Source: Planctomycetaceae bacterium (GTDB lineage: Bacteria > Planctomycetota > Phycisphaerae > SM23-33). From it: a stretch of 64,000 nucleotides of DNA. Positions within the stretch are counted from its first letter, which is position 1, and every line of letters begins with the position of its first letter. The position numbers and the translations under genes were made by a program. Shown here one piece after another: positions 40,425 to 49,659 of this stretch. The stretch is from assembly GCA_021371965.1 (NCBI GenBank), contig JAJFVE010000019.1:42737-106736 (forward strand), in the 5' to 3' direction. The notes beneath the pieces are model-generated. The model worked only from the letters and a program-made list of their open reading frames with translations, was not told the origin of the DNA and ran no database searches.

Positions 40425-40861
40425 TTCGCGAAACTCAGCAGCTTCAGCGCCAGTTGCGGGTCGGGCGCGCGGCAGGCGGTGGTGCCGGTGATCTCGATCA
40501 TCACCACTTCCAGCACGCAGAAGACTGTCGCGCCGCCGCGGGGGCAGCCGTTGATGGCTTCGTCGCCTCGGCCGATCGCGCCGTGAAGATGCAGCCTGGG
40601 TCCCGTCTCGTCGCAGAAGATCGTCCCAACGCCGGCGATCTCGCGGGCGTCGTCAAACTCCTTGTACTGTGGCTCGATGGGCCCGTGCGGGTCCTTGGGC
40701 CCGACCACCACCTTGGCTTTTCGCAGCCCGCCCACTACCAGCACCGCGGCGCTCTTGACGCCCTCGCGATCGGCGAGGCCTTCGATCTCTTTGTAGACGT
40801 CCTCGCCCTCGAACCCGCGCATGACAATCACTCTGCCGACGCCGCCAACCTGGTAATCCAT
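40418..40861 (-). CDS. PPC (DUF296) domain protein
   Basis: 147 residues, a single domain. The metal-binding motif is GPRLHLHGAIGRGDEA (H-x-H-G), with VLVVGGLRKAKVVVGPKDP upstream and the end segment ATVFCVLEVVMIEITG. Members form trimers; plant homologues bind DNA, while the bacterial role is unknown. Its last codons come from an inverted repeat arm. It is the only gene between the AKR and the LPP20-like gene. Confidence 0.8.
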   Translation of the reverse strand: MDYQVGGVGRVIVMRGFEGEDVYKEIEGLADREGVKSAAVLVVGGLRKAKVVVGPKDPHGPIEPQYKEFDDAREIAGVGTIFCDETGPRLHLHGAIGRGDEAINGCPRGGATVFCVLEVVMIEITGTTACRAPDPQLALKLLSFAKG

Positions 40862-40906
40862 AATTCTCTCGCTTTCAAAATAGCTGTCGGTTGTCAGCTA
40901 TCCGCT

Positions 40907-42310
40907 TCACTTGCACGCTTCCGAGTATCGCAGGACGTCTTCCCACAGCGGGCCCAGCGGGGCCTCGACGGTTACCGACGCCCTGCCGTCGTCGCCAATC
41001 TTCTGCGTTCCCTCGACGACGCGGGCGTCGAGCGGATATGTCGCCACGAAGGCGCGGATCGGCTCGCTGGCGGCCATCAGGTCGCGCATCGTTGTCGCCG
41101 GGCCGACAGGCAGGTCCAGGAACTTCGTCGCCAGCGAGCACCGCGCCTCCCGAGCCGCCGCCAGCATGGCGCTGCGCATGGCCTCGTCGCTCTCACCGGC
41201 CTTGGGCGCTGCAGCCGACCCGCTCGCACGCTCGCTGCGGCCCAGCCAATCCGGCGCCGCCGAGGCCAGGGCCAGGCGCTTGAGCATTTCGGGCGTAGCG
41301 TTGCGGACGTGCTTGAGCGGCGCTGCCGCCACCCCGGTGCCGCTGATGACGGCCTCATCGCCCTTGAGTATCAATTCCTCCAGGCGGTCGACCTGCTCGC
41401 GCGAGGCCTTGGGGTGGCTCGTTCGGGCCCAGCTTCGCAGGCTCATGTAGACCGACCGCAGGCGCACCTGCACCGCCGACTCGACGACGAGGGCGTCGCG
41501 GCGGTATCGCCGGCCGGTCTCGCGGGCGCCGCGGAGAAACTTGGTCATGTCGACGGCCGGCTCGTCGCTGGTAGCCACGAAATCCGCCACGGTGACCTCC
41601 GGGGCAATGTAGATGCCGCGGACTTGCAGAGCCAAGTGCCGCCGGGCGGCCATGTAGGCGTCCTGCTCGGCCTTGCGCAGGCCCCAGGCATTGCAGTGTT
41701 CCTGCCAGAACTCGCGGACGGCCGGCGGCGCGTTGTCGATTCGCGGCTCGCCCTCTCCCACTGCCGGCTCGACCAGCGAAGACCAGTGCTCGTCCACCAC
41801 GCCCGATTCGCCGCTGGCCAAGAGGATTTGCCCTTTCGTGTCGGCCGCGAGCTTCTTGAAGTCCTCCGCCTTGACCGTGTTGCCCTTGTAGGTGCTGGTG
41901 CAGATTTCCGCCAGCGCCTCGGCCACCGCCGGCACGTCGGCCACGACCGTCAGCGAGCACGCGCCGCGGCGGTATTGCTCATCGAGTATCTTGCTGATGG
42001 CGGGCAGGCGAATCATCAAGGCCACTTCCAGGCCGCTCGACTCGGCCAGGAAATCTTTGACGCTGACCTTGGGCGTGACGCTCAACAGCCGCGCCTGGGC
42101 GGCCATGTCCATGAAAGCACCGCTGCGCGCGGCCAGGTACGCCTGGCGCTTGGACTGCTCGGTCCACTGCGGCTGGCTGGCCGAGGCTGCCTGCGAGGTG
42201 GCCGCCGGTCCGGTAGCGGCCGCGGTGGCGGTCGCCGGCTGCGTCTCCTGCGCACTGGCGGCAGAGAGACCAATCGCCATCGAAAGGAAGAACAGGGCGG
42301 ATTTTGCCAT
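40907..42310 (-). CDS. Secreted protein with three LPP20-like repeats
   Basis: 467 residues. Signal peptide (ALFFLSMAIGLSAASAQ) and an Ala/Thr-rich linker. Three copies of an approximately 85-residue unit follow, each opening with an Ala-rich helix and a VxDF/VRDL segment: QAYLAARSGAFMDMA with VSVKDFL, DAYMAARRHLALQV with VTVADFV, and SAMLAAAREARCSL with TTMRDLM. This is the LPP20-type pattern known from envelope proteins. Function unknown. It diverges from rplM. Confidence 0.65.
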   Translation of the reverse strand: MAKSALFFLSMAIGLSAASAQETQPATATAAATGPAATSQAASASQPQWTEQSKRQAYLAARSGAFMDMAAQARLLSVTPKVSVKDFLAESSGLEVALMIRLPAISKILDEQYRRGACSLTVVADVPAVAEALAEICTSTYKGNTVKAEDFKKLAADTKGQILLASGESGVVDEHWSSLVEPAVGEGEPRIDNAPPAVREFWQEHCNAWGLRKAEQDAYMAARRHLALQVRGIYIAPEVTVADFVATSDEPAVDMTKFLRGARETGRRYRRDALVVESAVQVRLRSVYMSLRSWARTSHPKASREQVDRLEELILKGDEAVISGTGVAAAPLKHVRNATPEMLKRLALASAAPDWLGRSERASGSAAAPKAGESDEAMRSAMLAAAREARCSLATKFLDLPVGPATTMRDLMAASEPIRAFVATYPLDARVVEGTQKIGDDGRASVTVEAPLGPLWEDVLRYSEACK

Positions 42311-42476
42311 CGTACAATCTCCAGTCCATCGCTACGACGTTTGAGATACCATAGCAAAATGGCCTCCCGCCTGCAGCAAAAACCCGCGAGGCATGGGCGC
42401 CACGCTCATGCCACGGGATGGGAGGAGGCTCATGGCGGGCGAAAAATGATTTTTGCAGCGGCGATAAATTTTCGTG

Positions 42477-42505
42477 TTGACTGGCGCGCGAACCGCCGCG
42501 ATAAT
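42477..42505 (+). promoter_or_regulatory. Sigma-70-like promoter of rplM-rpsI
   Basis: TTGACT (42477-42482), exactly 17 bases, GATAAT (42500-42505). It lies 47 bases before the rplM ATG and is one of the best matches in the window, as expected for ribosomal protein genes. Confidence 0.7.
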
Positions 42506-42552
42506 GCGCGACTCGTTTTGAGTGCTCTGTTTACAGCTACTGAGGCAGTGGA

Positions 42553-42984
42553 ATGAAGACGTACATGGCAAAGAAGGGCGAAGTCAAAGCCGCCTGGCAC
42601 GTGGTGGACCTTACCGACAAGGTCCTCGGCCGCGCCGCGACCAAGATCGCCATGCTCCTGATGGGCAAGCATCGCCCGGAATACACCCCCAACGTGGACA
42701 CGGGCGACTTCGTCATCGTCGTCAACGCCGCGAAGGTGCGCATCATCGGCGACCAGAAGCAGACCGATCGCACCTACGACCACTACACCGGCTACCCGGG
42801 CCACCTCAAGCAGATACCCTTGAGCAAGATGTTTCAGCGCCGGCCGAACTTCGTCGTTACCGAGGCCGTTCGCCGCATGATGCCCAAGAACAACATTGGG
42901 CGCGCGATGCTCAAGAAACTAAAGGTTTACGCCGGTCCGACGCATCGCCATCAGGCACAGAATCCCCAACCGCTAGAGGTCTAG
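42553..42984 (+). CDS. rplM: Large-subunit ribosomal protein L13 (uL13)
   Basis: 143 residues. WHVVDLTDKVLGRAATKIAM, DFVIVVNAAKVRIIGDQK, DHYTGYPGHLKQIPLSKMF and MLKKLKVYAGPTHRHQAQ are diagnostic. A 23S rRNA-binding protein of the early assembling large subunit. rplM-rpsI pairing is conserved across bacteria, and rpsI follows after 18 bases. An in-frame product of the other frame is a shadow. Confidence 0.98.
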   Translation: MKTYMAKKGEVKAAWHVVDLTDKVLGRAATKIAMLLMGKHRPEYTPNVDTGDFVIVVNAAKVRIIGDQKQTDRTYDHYTGYPGHLKQIPLSKMFQRRPNFVVTEAVRRMMPKNNIGRAMLKKLKVYAGPTHRHQAQNPQPLEV

Positions 42985-43002
42985 TTCAGGACGTACGATT
43001 CC

Positions 43003-43512
<510 letters not shown>

Positions 43513-43541
43513 TCCCGAGCACGCACGACCGAAACAATCAG

Positions 43542-43578
43542 GCTCCGGCGGCCGCTCAGGACCGCCGGAGCTTTTTTT
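43542..43578 (+). terminator. Intrinsic terminator after rplM-rpsI
   Basis: A perfect 10-bp stem (GCTCCGGCGG against CCGCCGGAGC) with a 10-base loop is followed by seven T residues. The strong structure and T-tract mark the end of the ribosomal protein operon just before argC. Confidence 0.92.
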
Positions 43579-43595
43579 AAGGACAGGAGCACTCC

Positions 43596-44627
43596 GTGGC
43601 GCAATCAACCAGAAAGATCCGCGTCGCCCTTATTGGCGGCAGCGGCTACGCCGGCTTTGAAGTCATCCGCTGGCTTCTGCGACACCCCGTCGCCGAGCTG
43701 GTGGGCGTGTATGGGCCGGCCAACGAGCTAGGACCGATGGAAGATTTCTACCCGCTGCTGAGCAAGCAGGTGATGCTCAGCCAAGAGCTCTTCGACCCGG
43801 CCAAGCTCGCCGCCCTCGACGTGCAACTGGCGATGATGTGCGTTCCGCACAAGGTGGCCATGAGCTACGCCCCGCAGCTTCGCAAAGCCGGCCTGCGCGT
43901 GATCGACTGGTCTGCCGACTATCGCCTCAGCGACGCGGCGGTGTATGAAAAGTGGTACTGCCCGCACACCGACCTGGAGGGCCTGGCCGAAGCAGTGTAC
44001 GGCCTGCCCGAGTACTACGCCGCCCGGATCGCCGGAGCGGGACTGATCGCCAATCCGGGCTGCTATCCCACGTGCACGATCCTGGCGCTGGCGCCGCTGC
44101 TGCGGGCCGGGCTGATCGAAGACAGCGGGATCGTCGTCAACGCCATCAGCGGCGTCAGCGGCGCGGGGCGAACACCCAGCCTCAAGAACCACTATCCCGA
44201 GCGCAACGAAAACTTCGAGCCCTACGGCGTGGGCAACCACCGCCACATGCCCGAAATGGAGCAGGTGCTGACCGACGTTGTTGGACGCCCGGTGTCGCTG
44301 CTCTTCCAGCCGCACCTGTGCCCGATGGACCGCGGCATGCTCGCCAGCATCTACGCGACCCCCAAAACCGGCGCGACCGAAGAGACGCTGACGGCCGCCT
44401 TGACCGAGACGTACGCCGACGCGCCGTTCGTCCGCGTGCGCACCAAGGTGCTGCCGGCCACCAAGTACGTCAGCGGCACCAACTACTGCGACATGGCCGT
44501 CAAGATGGCCAAGGGCAAAGTGATCGTCTTCTCGGCACTGGACACCGTGATCAAAGGCGCCTCCGGCCAGGCGATCCAGAACATGAACATCATGTTCGGC
44601 CTGCCGCAGACGACCGGACTGTATTGA
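43596..44627 (+). CDS. argC: N-acetyl-gamma-glutamyl-phosphate reductase
   Basis: 343 residues, third step of arginine synthesis (to the semialdehyde). NADP loop ALIGGSGYAGFEVIRWLL, the catalytic Cys in LIANPGCYPTCTILALAPL, SGVSGAGRTPSLKNHY and the late TKYVSGTNYCDMAVK. The GTG start at 43596 has AAGGACAGGAG upstream, immediately after the rpsI terminator. argJ follows beyond a repeat-rich gap. Confidence 0.96.
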   Translation: MAQSTRKIRVALIGGSGYAGFEVIRWLLRHPVAELVGVYGPANELGPMEDFYPLLSKQVMLSQELFDPAKLAALDVQLAMMCVPHKVAMSYAPQLRKAGLRVIDWSADYRLSDAAVYEKWYCPHTDLEGLAEAVYGLPEYYAARIAGAGLIANPGCYPTCTILALAPLLRAGLIEDSGIVVNAISGVSGAGRTPSLKNHYPERNENFEPYGVGNHRHMPEMEQVLTDVVGRPVSLLFQPHLCPMDRGMLASIYATPKTGATEETLTAALTETYADAPFVRVRTKVLPATKYVSGTNYCDMAVKMAKGKVIVFSALDTVIKGASGQAIQNMNIMFGLPQTTGLY

Positions 44628-44629
44628 CC

Positions 44630-44762
44630 AGTTGTGAGTTGTGAGTCCTCGCCCCGAAGGGGCGACAGAATTTAGCCGGGGGCGTCAGCCCCCGGAAAGA
44701 TGTCTTTTAGGCGCAGAGCCCCGAAGGGGCGACAGGTTTTTTGCCCAAGGCGCACGCCTCGG
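44630..44762. repeat. Palindromic repeat cluster between argC and argJ
   Basis: GCCCCGAAGGGGC occurs twice (44651-44663 and 44718-44730), each followed by GACAG. CCGGGGGCGTCAGCCCCCGG (44676-44695) and a weaker AAGGCGCACGCCTCGG (44747-44762) complete the set. Two tandem AGTTGTG heptamers (44630-44645) begin the cluster, with no inverted partner seen. This is a REP-like element. Confidence 0.8.
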
Positions 44763-44780
44763 AAAAGGAGCTTACTCCTG

Positions 44781-45989
44781 ATGCCCGCAAAACAGCAGCA
44801 CATTACCAAGCCCCAGGGTTTCCTCGCCGCCGGCGTCGCCTGCGGGATCAAAAAGTCAGGCCGCAATGACATGGCCATCATCGCCGGCCAAGCCGACGTG
44901 GCCTGCGCGATGCTCACGACCACCAACCAGGTCGTCGGGGCGCCCGTCATCTACAGCCGAAAGCTGCTCCCCAAGGGCTACGGCTTCGTGCGTGCCATCG
45001 TCATCAACGCCGGCAACGCCAACGTCTGCACTGGCAAGGTCGGCCTGGCCAACGCCGCCGCCATGGCCAAACAAACCGCCCGCTGCCTCGGCACTAAGGC
45101 CGACAAGATCCTCGTCGCCTCGACCGGCATCATCGGCCACCAACTGCCGATGGAAAAAGTCCGCTCCGGGATCGACGCCGCGGCCGCCATGCTCGGCACC
45201 GACCAGGACATGGAAGCCCTCCACGCGATCATGACCACTGACCTGCATGAGAAGTACGCCGTCGCCACGATCAAGATCGGCGGCAAGACCGTCACGCTGG
45301 CCGGCATGGCCAAGGGCTCGGGCATGATCGCCCCCTCGCTGGCGACGATGATCTCCGTCCTGACCACCGACGCCGCCGTCGCTCCCGCCGCTCTGTACAA
45401 AGCCCTGAAAACCGCCTCGGGCCGCACGTTCAACGCACTGACCGTCGACAGCGACACCTCGACCAGCGACACGCTCGTGCTGATGGCCAGCGGCCAGGCG
45501 GGCAACAAGACCCTCACCGCAACCGGGGCGGATTATCCCGCCTTCGCCGCGGCAGTCTATCGCCTCTGCGACCAGCTCGCGCGGAGGGTCGCTCGCGACG
45601 GCGAGGGGGCGACCAAGCTCATCGAGATCACCGTCCGCGGCGCCGCCAGTGACGCCGACGCGATGATCGCCGCCAAGAGCGTCGCCAACAGCCCGCTGCT
45701 CAAATGCGCCGCCCACGGTGGCGATCCCAACTGGGGCCGCATCGCCGCCGCGCTGGGCAAGAGCCCCGCCCGCGTCGTGCCTGAAAAACTCTCGATCCGC
45801 CTGGGCGGGACGCTGGTGTTCCGCCGCGGCATGGGCGCCAACTTCGACGTCAAGAAGGCCGCCGAGCACATGTCCGGCGACCCGGTCATCATCGACGCCG
45901 ACCTGGGCCTGGGCAACGGCGTCTTCACGGCAGTCACCTGCGATTTCTCCCGCGAATACATCGCCATCAACGCCGACTACCACACCTGA
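44781..45989 (+). CDS. argJ: Bifunctional ornithine acetyltransferase/N-acetylglutamate synthase
   Basis: 402 residues. The proenzyme cleaves itself at a conserved Thr in AKGSGMIAPSLATMISVLTT, producing two chains. AFVRAIVINAGNANVCTG-like (VRAIVINAGNANVCTG), ASTGIIGHQLPMEKV, FNALTVDSDTSTSDT and the final YIAINADYHT are usual. It transfers acetyl from N-acetylornithine to glutamate. The ATG at 44781 is preferred over 44700, whose extra residues come from the repeat; AAGGAG stands upstream. Confidence 0.96.
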   Translation: MPAKQQHITKPQGFLAAGVACGIKKSGRNDMAIIAGQADVACAMLTTTNQVVGAPVIYSRKLLPKGYGFVRAIVINAGNANVCTGKVGLANAAAMAKQTARCLGTKADKILVASTGIIGHQLPMEKVRSGIDAAAAMLGTDQDMEALHAIMTTDLHEKYAVATIKIGGKTVTLAGMAKGSGMIAPSLATMISVLTTDAAVAPAALYKALKTASGRTFNALTVDSDTSTSDTLVLMASGQAGNKTLTATGADYPAFAAAVYRLCDQLARRVARDGEGATKLIEITVRGAASDADAMIAAKSVANSPLLKCAAHGGDPNWGRIAAALGKSPARVVPEKLSIRLGGTLVFRRGMGANFDVKKAAEHMSGDPVIIDADLGLGNGVFTAVTCDFSREYIAINADYHT

Positions 45990-46042
45990 TCGCCTCTCTG
46001 CGAGTCAGCCTTGATGTCGCCGCGGCACCCGTGTTGATTTTC

Positions 46043-46102
46043 GCCCGCCAATCCGCTATCTCTTGAGAGCTGATCCCGCGATGTTGGCGGGCTTTTCTTT
46101 TG
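46043..46102 (+). terminator. Terminator-like hairpin after argJ
   Basis: GCCCGCCAA (46043-46051) pairs with TTGGCGGGC (46084-46092), followed by TTTTCTTTT. The 32-base loop carries a small CTCT-TG-AGAG helix. It stands between argJ and the iorA start at 46121. Confidence 0.8.
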
Positions 46103-46120
46103 ACGAAGGCAGCATAGACG

Positions 46121-47728
46121 ATGGCCGGTGCGGAACGATTATTGCTCAGCGGCAACGAGGCGATGGCCCTTGCCGCCCGCGACAGCGGCTTTGCCCTCGG
46201 GGCCGGTTACCCGGGCACACCCTCGACCGAAATCCTTGAGCGATTCGCCGACCTGGGCGGCAAGGCGCAGTGGTCGCCTAACGAGAAGGTCGCCTTTGAG
46301 GTGGTGCTCGGCAGCGCCTACTGCGGGGCCCGCTCGCTGGTGACCATGAAACACGTCGGGCTCAATGTGGCCGCGGACGTGCTCTTCACGGCCGCCTACA
46401 CCGGGGTCAGCGGGGCACTGGTGGTCGTCTCGGCGGACGACCCGGGCATGTGGTCCAGCCAGAACGAGCAGGACAACCGCCGCTACGCAGTCGCCGCGGG
46501 CGTGCCGATGCTCGAGCCGGCCGATTCGCAGGAAGCATACGACTTTCTCTTCGCGGCCGCCGAGGTCTCCGAGCGATGGCGCCTGCCGGTGATCCTTCGC
46601 CTGACGACGCGGGTCTGCCACTCCAAGACGGTCGTGCGGCCCCGCCAACGCATCGAGCCTCAGCCTCCCAGGTACGAGCGCGACTATCGCTCGCGCGTGA
46701 TGATCCCGCTGCATGCCCGCCCCGCCCACCGGCGCCTGCGGGCGAAGCTGGCTGAGATCGACGCCTGGAACGAAACCTCGCCGCTCAACCGTCGCATCGT
46801 CGGCGAGAAATTGCTGGGCATCATCACCTCGGGCATCAGCTTCATGCACGCCCGCGAGGCGGCGCCGCAGGCGTCGATCCTGAAGATCGGCATGAGCCAT
46901 CCCCTGCCGATGAAAATGATCCGCGATTTCGCCGCCTCGGTCGACCGCTGCGTTGTGATCGAAGAAGGCGACCCGGTTCTGGCCGATGCGATTCGCGCCG
47001 CCGGCATCGCCGTCGAAGCCAAGAGCGAGATGTACCGCTTCGGCGAGCTCAACGTCTCGCGCGTGCGGCGCATTCTGGCCGGCGACAACTCGCCCGAGCC
47101 GCAGCCCGCCAAGGGCAAACCGCCCGAGCTATGCAAAGGCTGCCCGCACCGCACGGTCTTCGAGACGCTCAAGAAGCTCGACTGCCTCGTCAGCGGCGAC
47201 ATCGGCTGTTACACGCTGGCGGCCCTGCCGCCGCTGGAGGCGATGGACAGCATGATCTGCATGGGCGCCGCCGTGGGCGTGGGACTGGGAATGCGGCACG
47301 TGCTGCCGGCCGACCAGGCCAAGCGCGTCGTCAGCGTCATCGGCGACAGCACGTTCGTGCACAGCGGAATTACCGGTCTGGTCGAGATGATCTACAACCC
47401 CCCCGCCACCGGACACGTGCTGATCATCCTGGATAACGGCATCACGGCGATGACGGGCCTGCAGGAGCATCCCGGGACGGGGCGCACGCTCGACCACAAG
47501 GCCACCGGCCGCGTCGTGTATGAAGACCTCGCCCGCAGTCTGGGTGTGAAGCAGGTTTATGTGCTGGACCCGATCAAGGATCCTCAGCGACTCGAGGACG
47601 TGCTGCGGCAGTGCCTGGCGGGCGACGAGCTTTCCGTGATCGTCGCGCGGCGTCCTTGCCTGCTGGCGGCCAAGAAGATCGAGCAGTGGTCCGCCGCCAA
47701 CGCTGCGGCAAAGGCGGTGCAGCCATGA
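46121..47728 (+). CDS. iorA: Indolepyruvate ferredoxin oxidoreductase alpha subunit, lacking the ferredoxin domain
   Basis: 535 residues. The opening LLSGNEAMALAARDSGF with AGYPGTPSTE, the NVAADVLFTAAYTGVSGALV core, CKGCPHRTVFETL and the TPP-binding VIGDSTFVHSGITGLVEM and DNGITAMTG are diagnostic. It decarboxylates aryl pyruvates to aryl-acetyl-CoA and passes electrons to ferredoxin. The C-terminal 2x[4Fe-4S] region of typical IorA (about 600 residues) is absent: the protein ends after RRPCLLAAKKIEQW. It overlaps iorB by four bases. Confidence 0.93.
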   Translation: MAGAERLLLSGNEAMALAARDSGFALGAGYPGTPSTEILERFADLGGKAQWSPNEKVAFEVVLGSAYCGARSLVTMKHVGLNVAADVLFTAAYTGVSGALVVVSADDPGMWSSQNEQDNRRYAVAAGVPMLEPADSQEAYDFLFAAAEVSERWRLPVILRLTTRVCHSKTVVRPRQRIEPQPPRYERDYRSRVMIPLHARPAHRRLRAKLAEIDAWNETSPLNRRIVGEKLLGIITSGISFMHAREAAPQASILKIGMSHPLPMKMIRDFAASVDRCVVIEEGDPVLADAIRAAGIAVEAKSEMYRFGELNVSRVRRILAGDNSPEPQPAKGKPPELCKGCPHRTVFETLKKLDCLVSGDIGCYTLAALPPLEAMDSMICMGAAVGVGLGMRHVLPADQAKRVVSVIGDSTFVHSGITGLVEMIYNPPATGHVLIILDNGITAMTGLQEHPGTGRTLDHKATGRVVYEDLARSLGVKQVYVLDPIKDPQRLEDVLRQCLAGDELSVIVARRPCLLAAKKIEQWSAANAAAKAVQP

Positions 47729-48195
47729 CGGCCGCAGTGACGAACGTCGTGCTGGCGGGTCTGGGCGGCCAAGGCGTGATCAAGGCGTCGGACATCCTGG
47801 CGCAGGCGGCCTTCGACGCCGGATTCGACGTCAAGAAGAGCGAGATTCACGGCATGAGCCAGCGCGGGGGGTTCGTCGCCAGCGACGTGCGATTCGGCGA
47901 GCAGGTGCTCAGCCCGATGATCCCCGCCGGCGAGGCCGACATCCTCGTCCTGATGGCCGCCGATCAGCTCGAAGCGGCCCGCCCGTGCCTCAAGGCCGGC
48001 GGCGAGCTGATCCTTGGCGCCGAAATCGACATCAAGGGCATGCCGCCGCGGTGCCTGAACGTGGCCGTGCTCGGGGCCTTGAGCTCGGCGTTGGAGATCC
48101 CCCGCAAGAGCTGGCACGCCGCGATCCAGGCGCTGTTGCCGCCGAAGTCTCACGAAGAAAACCTGCGGGCGTTTGAAGCCGGCCGCCGGGTATGA
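47725..48195 (+). CDS. iorB: Indolepyruvate ferredoxin oxidoreductase beta subunit
   Basis: 156 residues. NVVLAGLGGQGVIKASDILA at the N-terminus, SEIHGMSQRGGFVASDVRFG in the middle and the C-terminal helical part match IorB, a gamma-type 2-oxoacid oxidoreductase subunit. The ATG overlaps the iorA stop in ATGA, showing coupling; the upstream in-frame extension lies in iorA. At 156 residues it is slightly shorter than many homologues. Confidence 0.93.
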   Translation: MTAAVTNVVLAGLGGQGVIKASDILAQAAFDAGFDVKKSEIHGMSQRGGFVASDVRFGEQVLSPMIPAGEADILVLMAADQLEAARPCLKAGGELILGAEIDIKGMPPRCLNVAVLGALSSALEIPRKSWHAAIQALLPPKSHEENLRAFEAGRRV

Positions 48196-48197
48196 CG

Positions 48198-48319
48198 TGT
48201 CGCGGACGTCTCGTCCGCGCTTGCCGCGGGCGTCCCGCCCGCGGAGCGCAGGCAAGAACTGACCGGGATGCGAGGGCAAGATGCCCTCGCGACGCGCGGG
48301 CGGGACGCCCGCGATGCGA
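48198..48319. repeat. Cluster of four palindromic hairpins between iorB and paaK
   Basis: Successive palindromes GCGGACGTCTCGTCCGC, GCGGGCGTCCCGCCCGC, GAGGGCAAGATGCCCTC and GCGGGCGGGACGCCCGC. All share a 6-bp GC-rich stem around a 5-base loop; the first is the inverted form of the unit at 13689. They belong to the same family as 13665-13707 and 56715-56743. Confidence 0.85.
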
Positions 48320-48333
48320 TCAGAGGATGATTC

Positions 48334-49650
48334 ATGATTCAAAGCGACGAGAACATCAGCGCGCCGGACTACCTGCCGGCGGAGGAATTGCGGCGGCTTC
48401 AGTTTTCGCGCCTCCAGGCTATCGTGCGGCGGGCGTACGACCACGTGCCGCTGTTCCACCAGCGGATGCAGGAGCGCGGCCTCACGCCCCACAGCATCAC
48501 GCGGATAGAAGACATCGCCCGCCTGCCCTTCTCCGTCAAGGCCGACCTGCGCGACACGTATCCCTTCGGCCTCTTCGCCAGCCCCATGGAAGACATCGTG
48601 CGCCTGCACGCCTCCAGCGGCACCACGGGCAAGCCGATCGTCGTGGCGTACACGCAGGAGGACGTGAACGTCTGGACGAGCGTGATCGCCCGCACGCTGG
48701 CCGCGTGCGGCTGCCATCGCGGCGACATCGTGCAGAACAGCTACGGCTACGGCCTCTTCACCGGCGGGCTGGGGCTGCACTACGGCGCCGAGGCGCTGGG
48801 GGCGACGGTGATCCCCATGTCCGGCGGCAACACCGAGCGTCAGATCATGCTGATGAAGGACTTCGGCGTGACGGCGATCTGCTGTACGCCCAGCTACTTC
48901 GTACACCTGGTCGAGCGGGCGGCGGCAATGGGGATAGACGTTCGCGATTTGCCCCTGCGGACGGGCATCTTCGGCGCCGAGCCCTGGTCCGATGCGATGC
49001 GCCGCCAGATCGAGCTCACCGGCGGCATCAAGGCGTACGACATCTACGGCCTCTCCGAGATCATCGGCCCGGGCGTGGGCATCGAGTGCCCTTGCCAGAA
49101 CGGGCTGCACATCTTCGAGGACCACTTCTTCCCGGAGATCGTAGACACGGCCACGGGCGAGCCGCTGCCGGAGGGCGCCGAGGGCGAGCTGGTGCTGACG
49201 ACGCTGAGCAAGCAGGCCATGCCGATGATCCGCTACCGCACGCGCGACATCACGACGCTCATCAGCGGGCAATGCCCCTGCGGGCGCACGATCCGCCGCA
49301 TCCGCCGCATCGGCCGGCGAAGCGACGACATGATCATCATCCGCGGGGTGAACGTCTTTCCCTCGCAGATCGAAGCGGCGCTGCTGGCCGTATCCCCTTC
49401 GCTGCTGCACTACCAGATACACCTGTCGCGCGAAGCCGGGCTCGACCAGATGCAGGTGCACGTCGAACTCACGCCGGACCTGTTCAGCGACGAGGTGCGG
49501 GCGATGGAAGATCTCGCCTCGCGCATCGACCGCTCGATCGAGGGCACGCTGGGCCTGCGCGTGGGCGTGCGGCTGGTCGAGCCGCATTCCATCCAGCGAA
49601 GCGAAGGCAAGGCCAAACGCGTTTTCGACAACCGCCAACTTCAAGCCTGA
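48334..49650 (+). CDS. paaK: Phenylacetate-CoA ligase-like AMP-forming enzyme
   Basis: 438 residues. The ATP loop LHASSGTTGKPIVVAYTQED, the PSYFVHLVERA region, YDIYGLSEIIGPGVGIEC and the C-terminal hinge RRSDDMIIIRGVNVFPSQIE are those of PaaK. With IorAB, it fits aryl-acetate activation (for example phenylacetate plus CoA to phenylacetyl-CoA) or the reverse, ATP-yielding reaction. Substrate specificity is inferred from the operon. GAGGA precedes the ATG. Confidence 0.93.
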   Translation: MIQSDENISAPDYLPAEELRRLQFSRLQAIVRRAYDHVPLFHQRMQERGLTPHSITRIEDIARLPFSVKADLRDTYPFGLFASPMEDIVRLHASSGTTGKPIVVAYTQEDVNVWTSVIARTLAACGCHRGDIVQNSYGYGLFTGGLGLHYGAEALGATVIPMSGGNTERQIMLMKDFGVTAICCTPSYFVHLVERAAAMGIDVRDLPLRTGIFGAEPWSDAMRRQIELTGGIKAYDIYGLSEIIGPGVGIECPCQNGLHIFEDHFFPEIVDTATGEPLPEGAEGELVLTTLSKQAMPMIRYRTRDITTLISGQCPCGRTIRRIRRIGRRSDDMIIIRGVNVFPSQIEAALLAVSPSLLHYQIHLSREAGLDQMQVHVELTPDLFSDEVRAMEDLASRIDRSIEGTLGLRVGVRLVEPHSIQRSEGKAKRVFDNRQLQA

Positions 49651-49659
49651 GGTGACGCC

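Noticed and set aside
44700..44780. Upstream ATG giving argJ 27 extra residues
   Set aside because: The extension is translated palindromic repeat sequence. The ATG at 44781 has AAGGAG and the family N-terminus.
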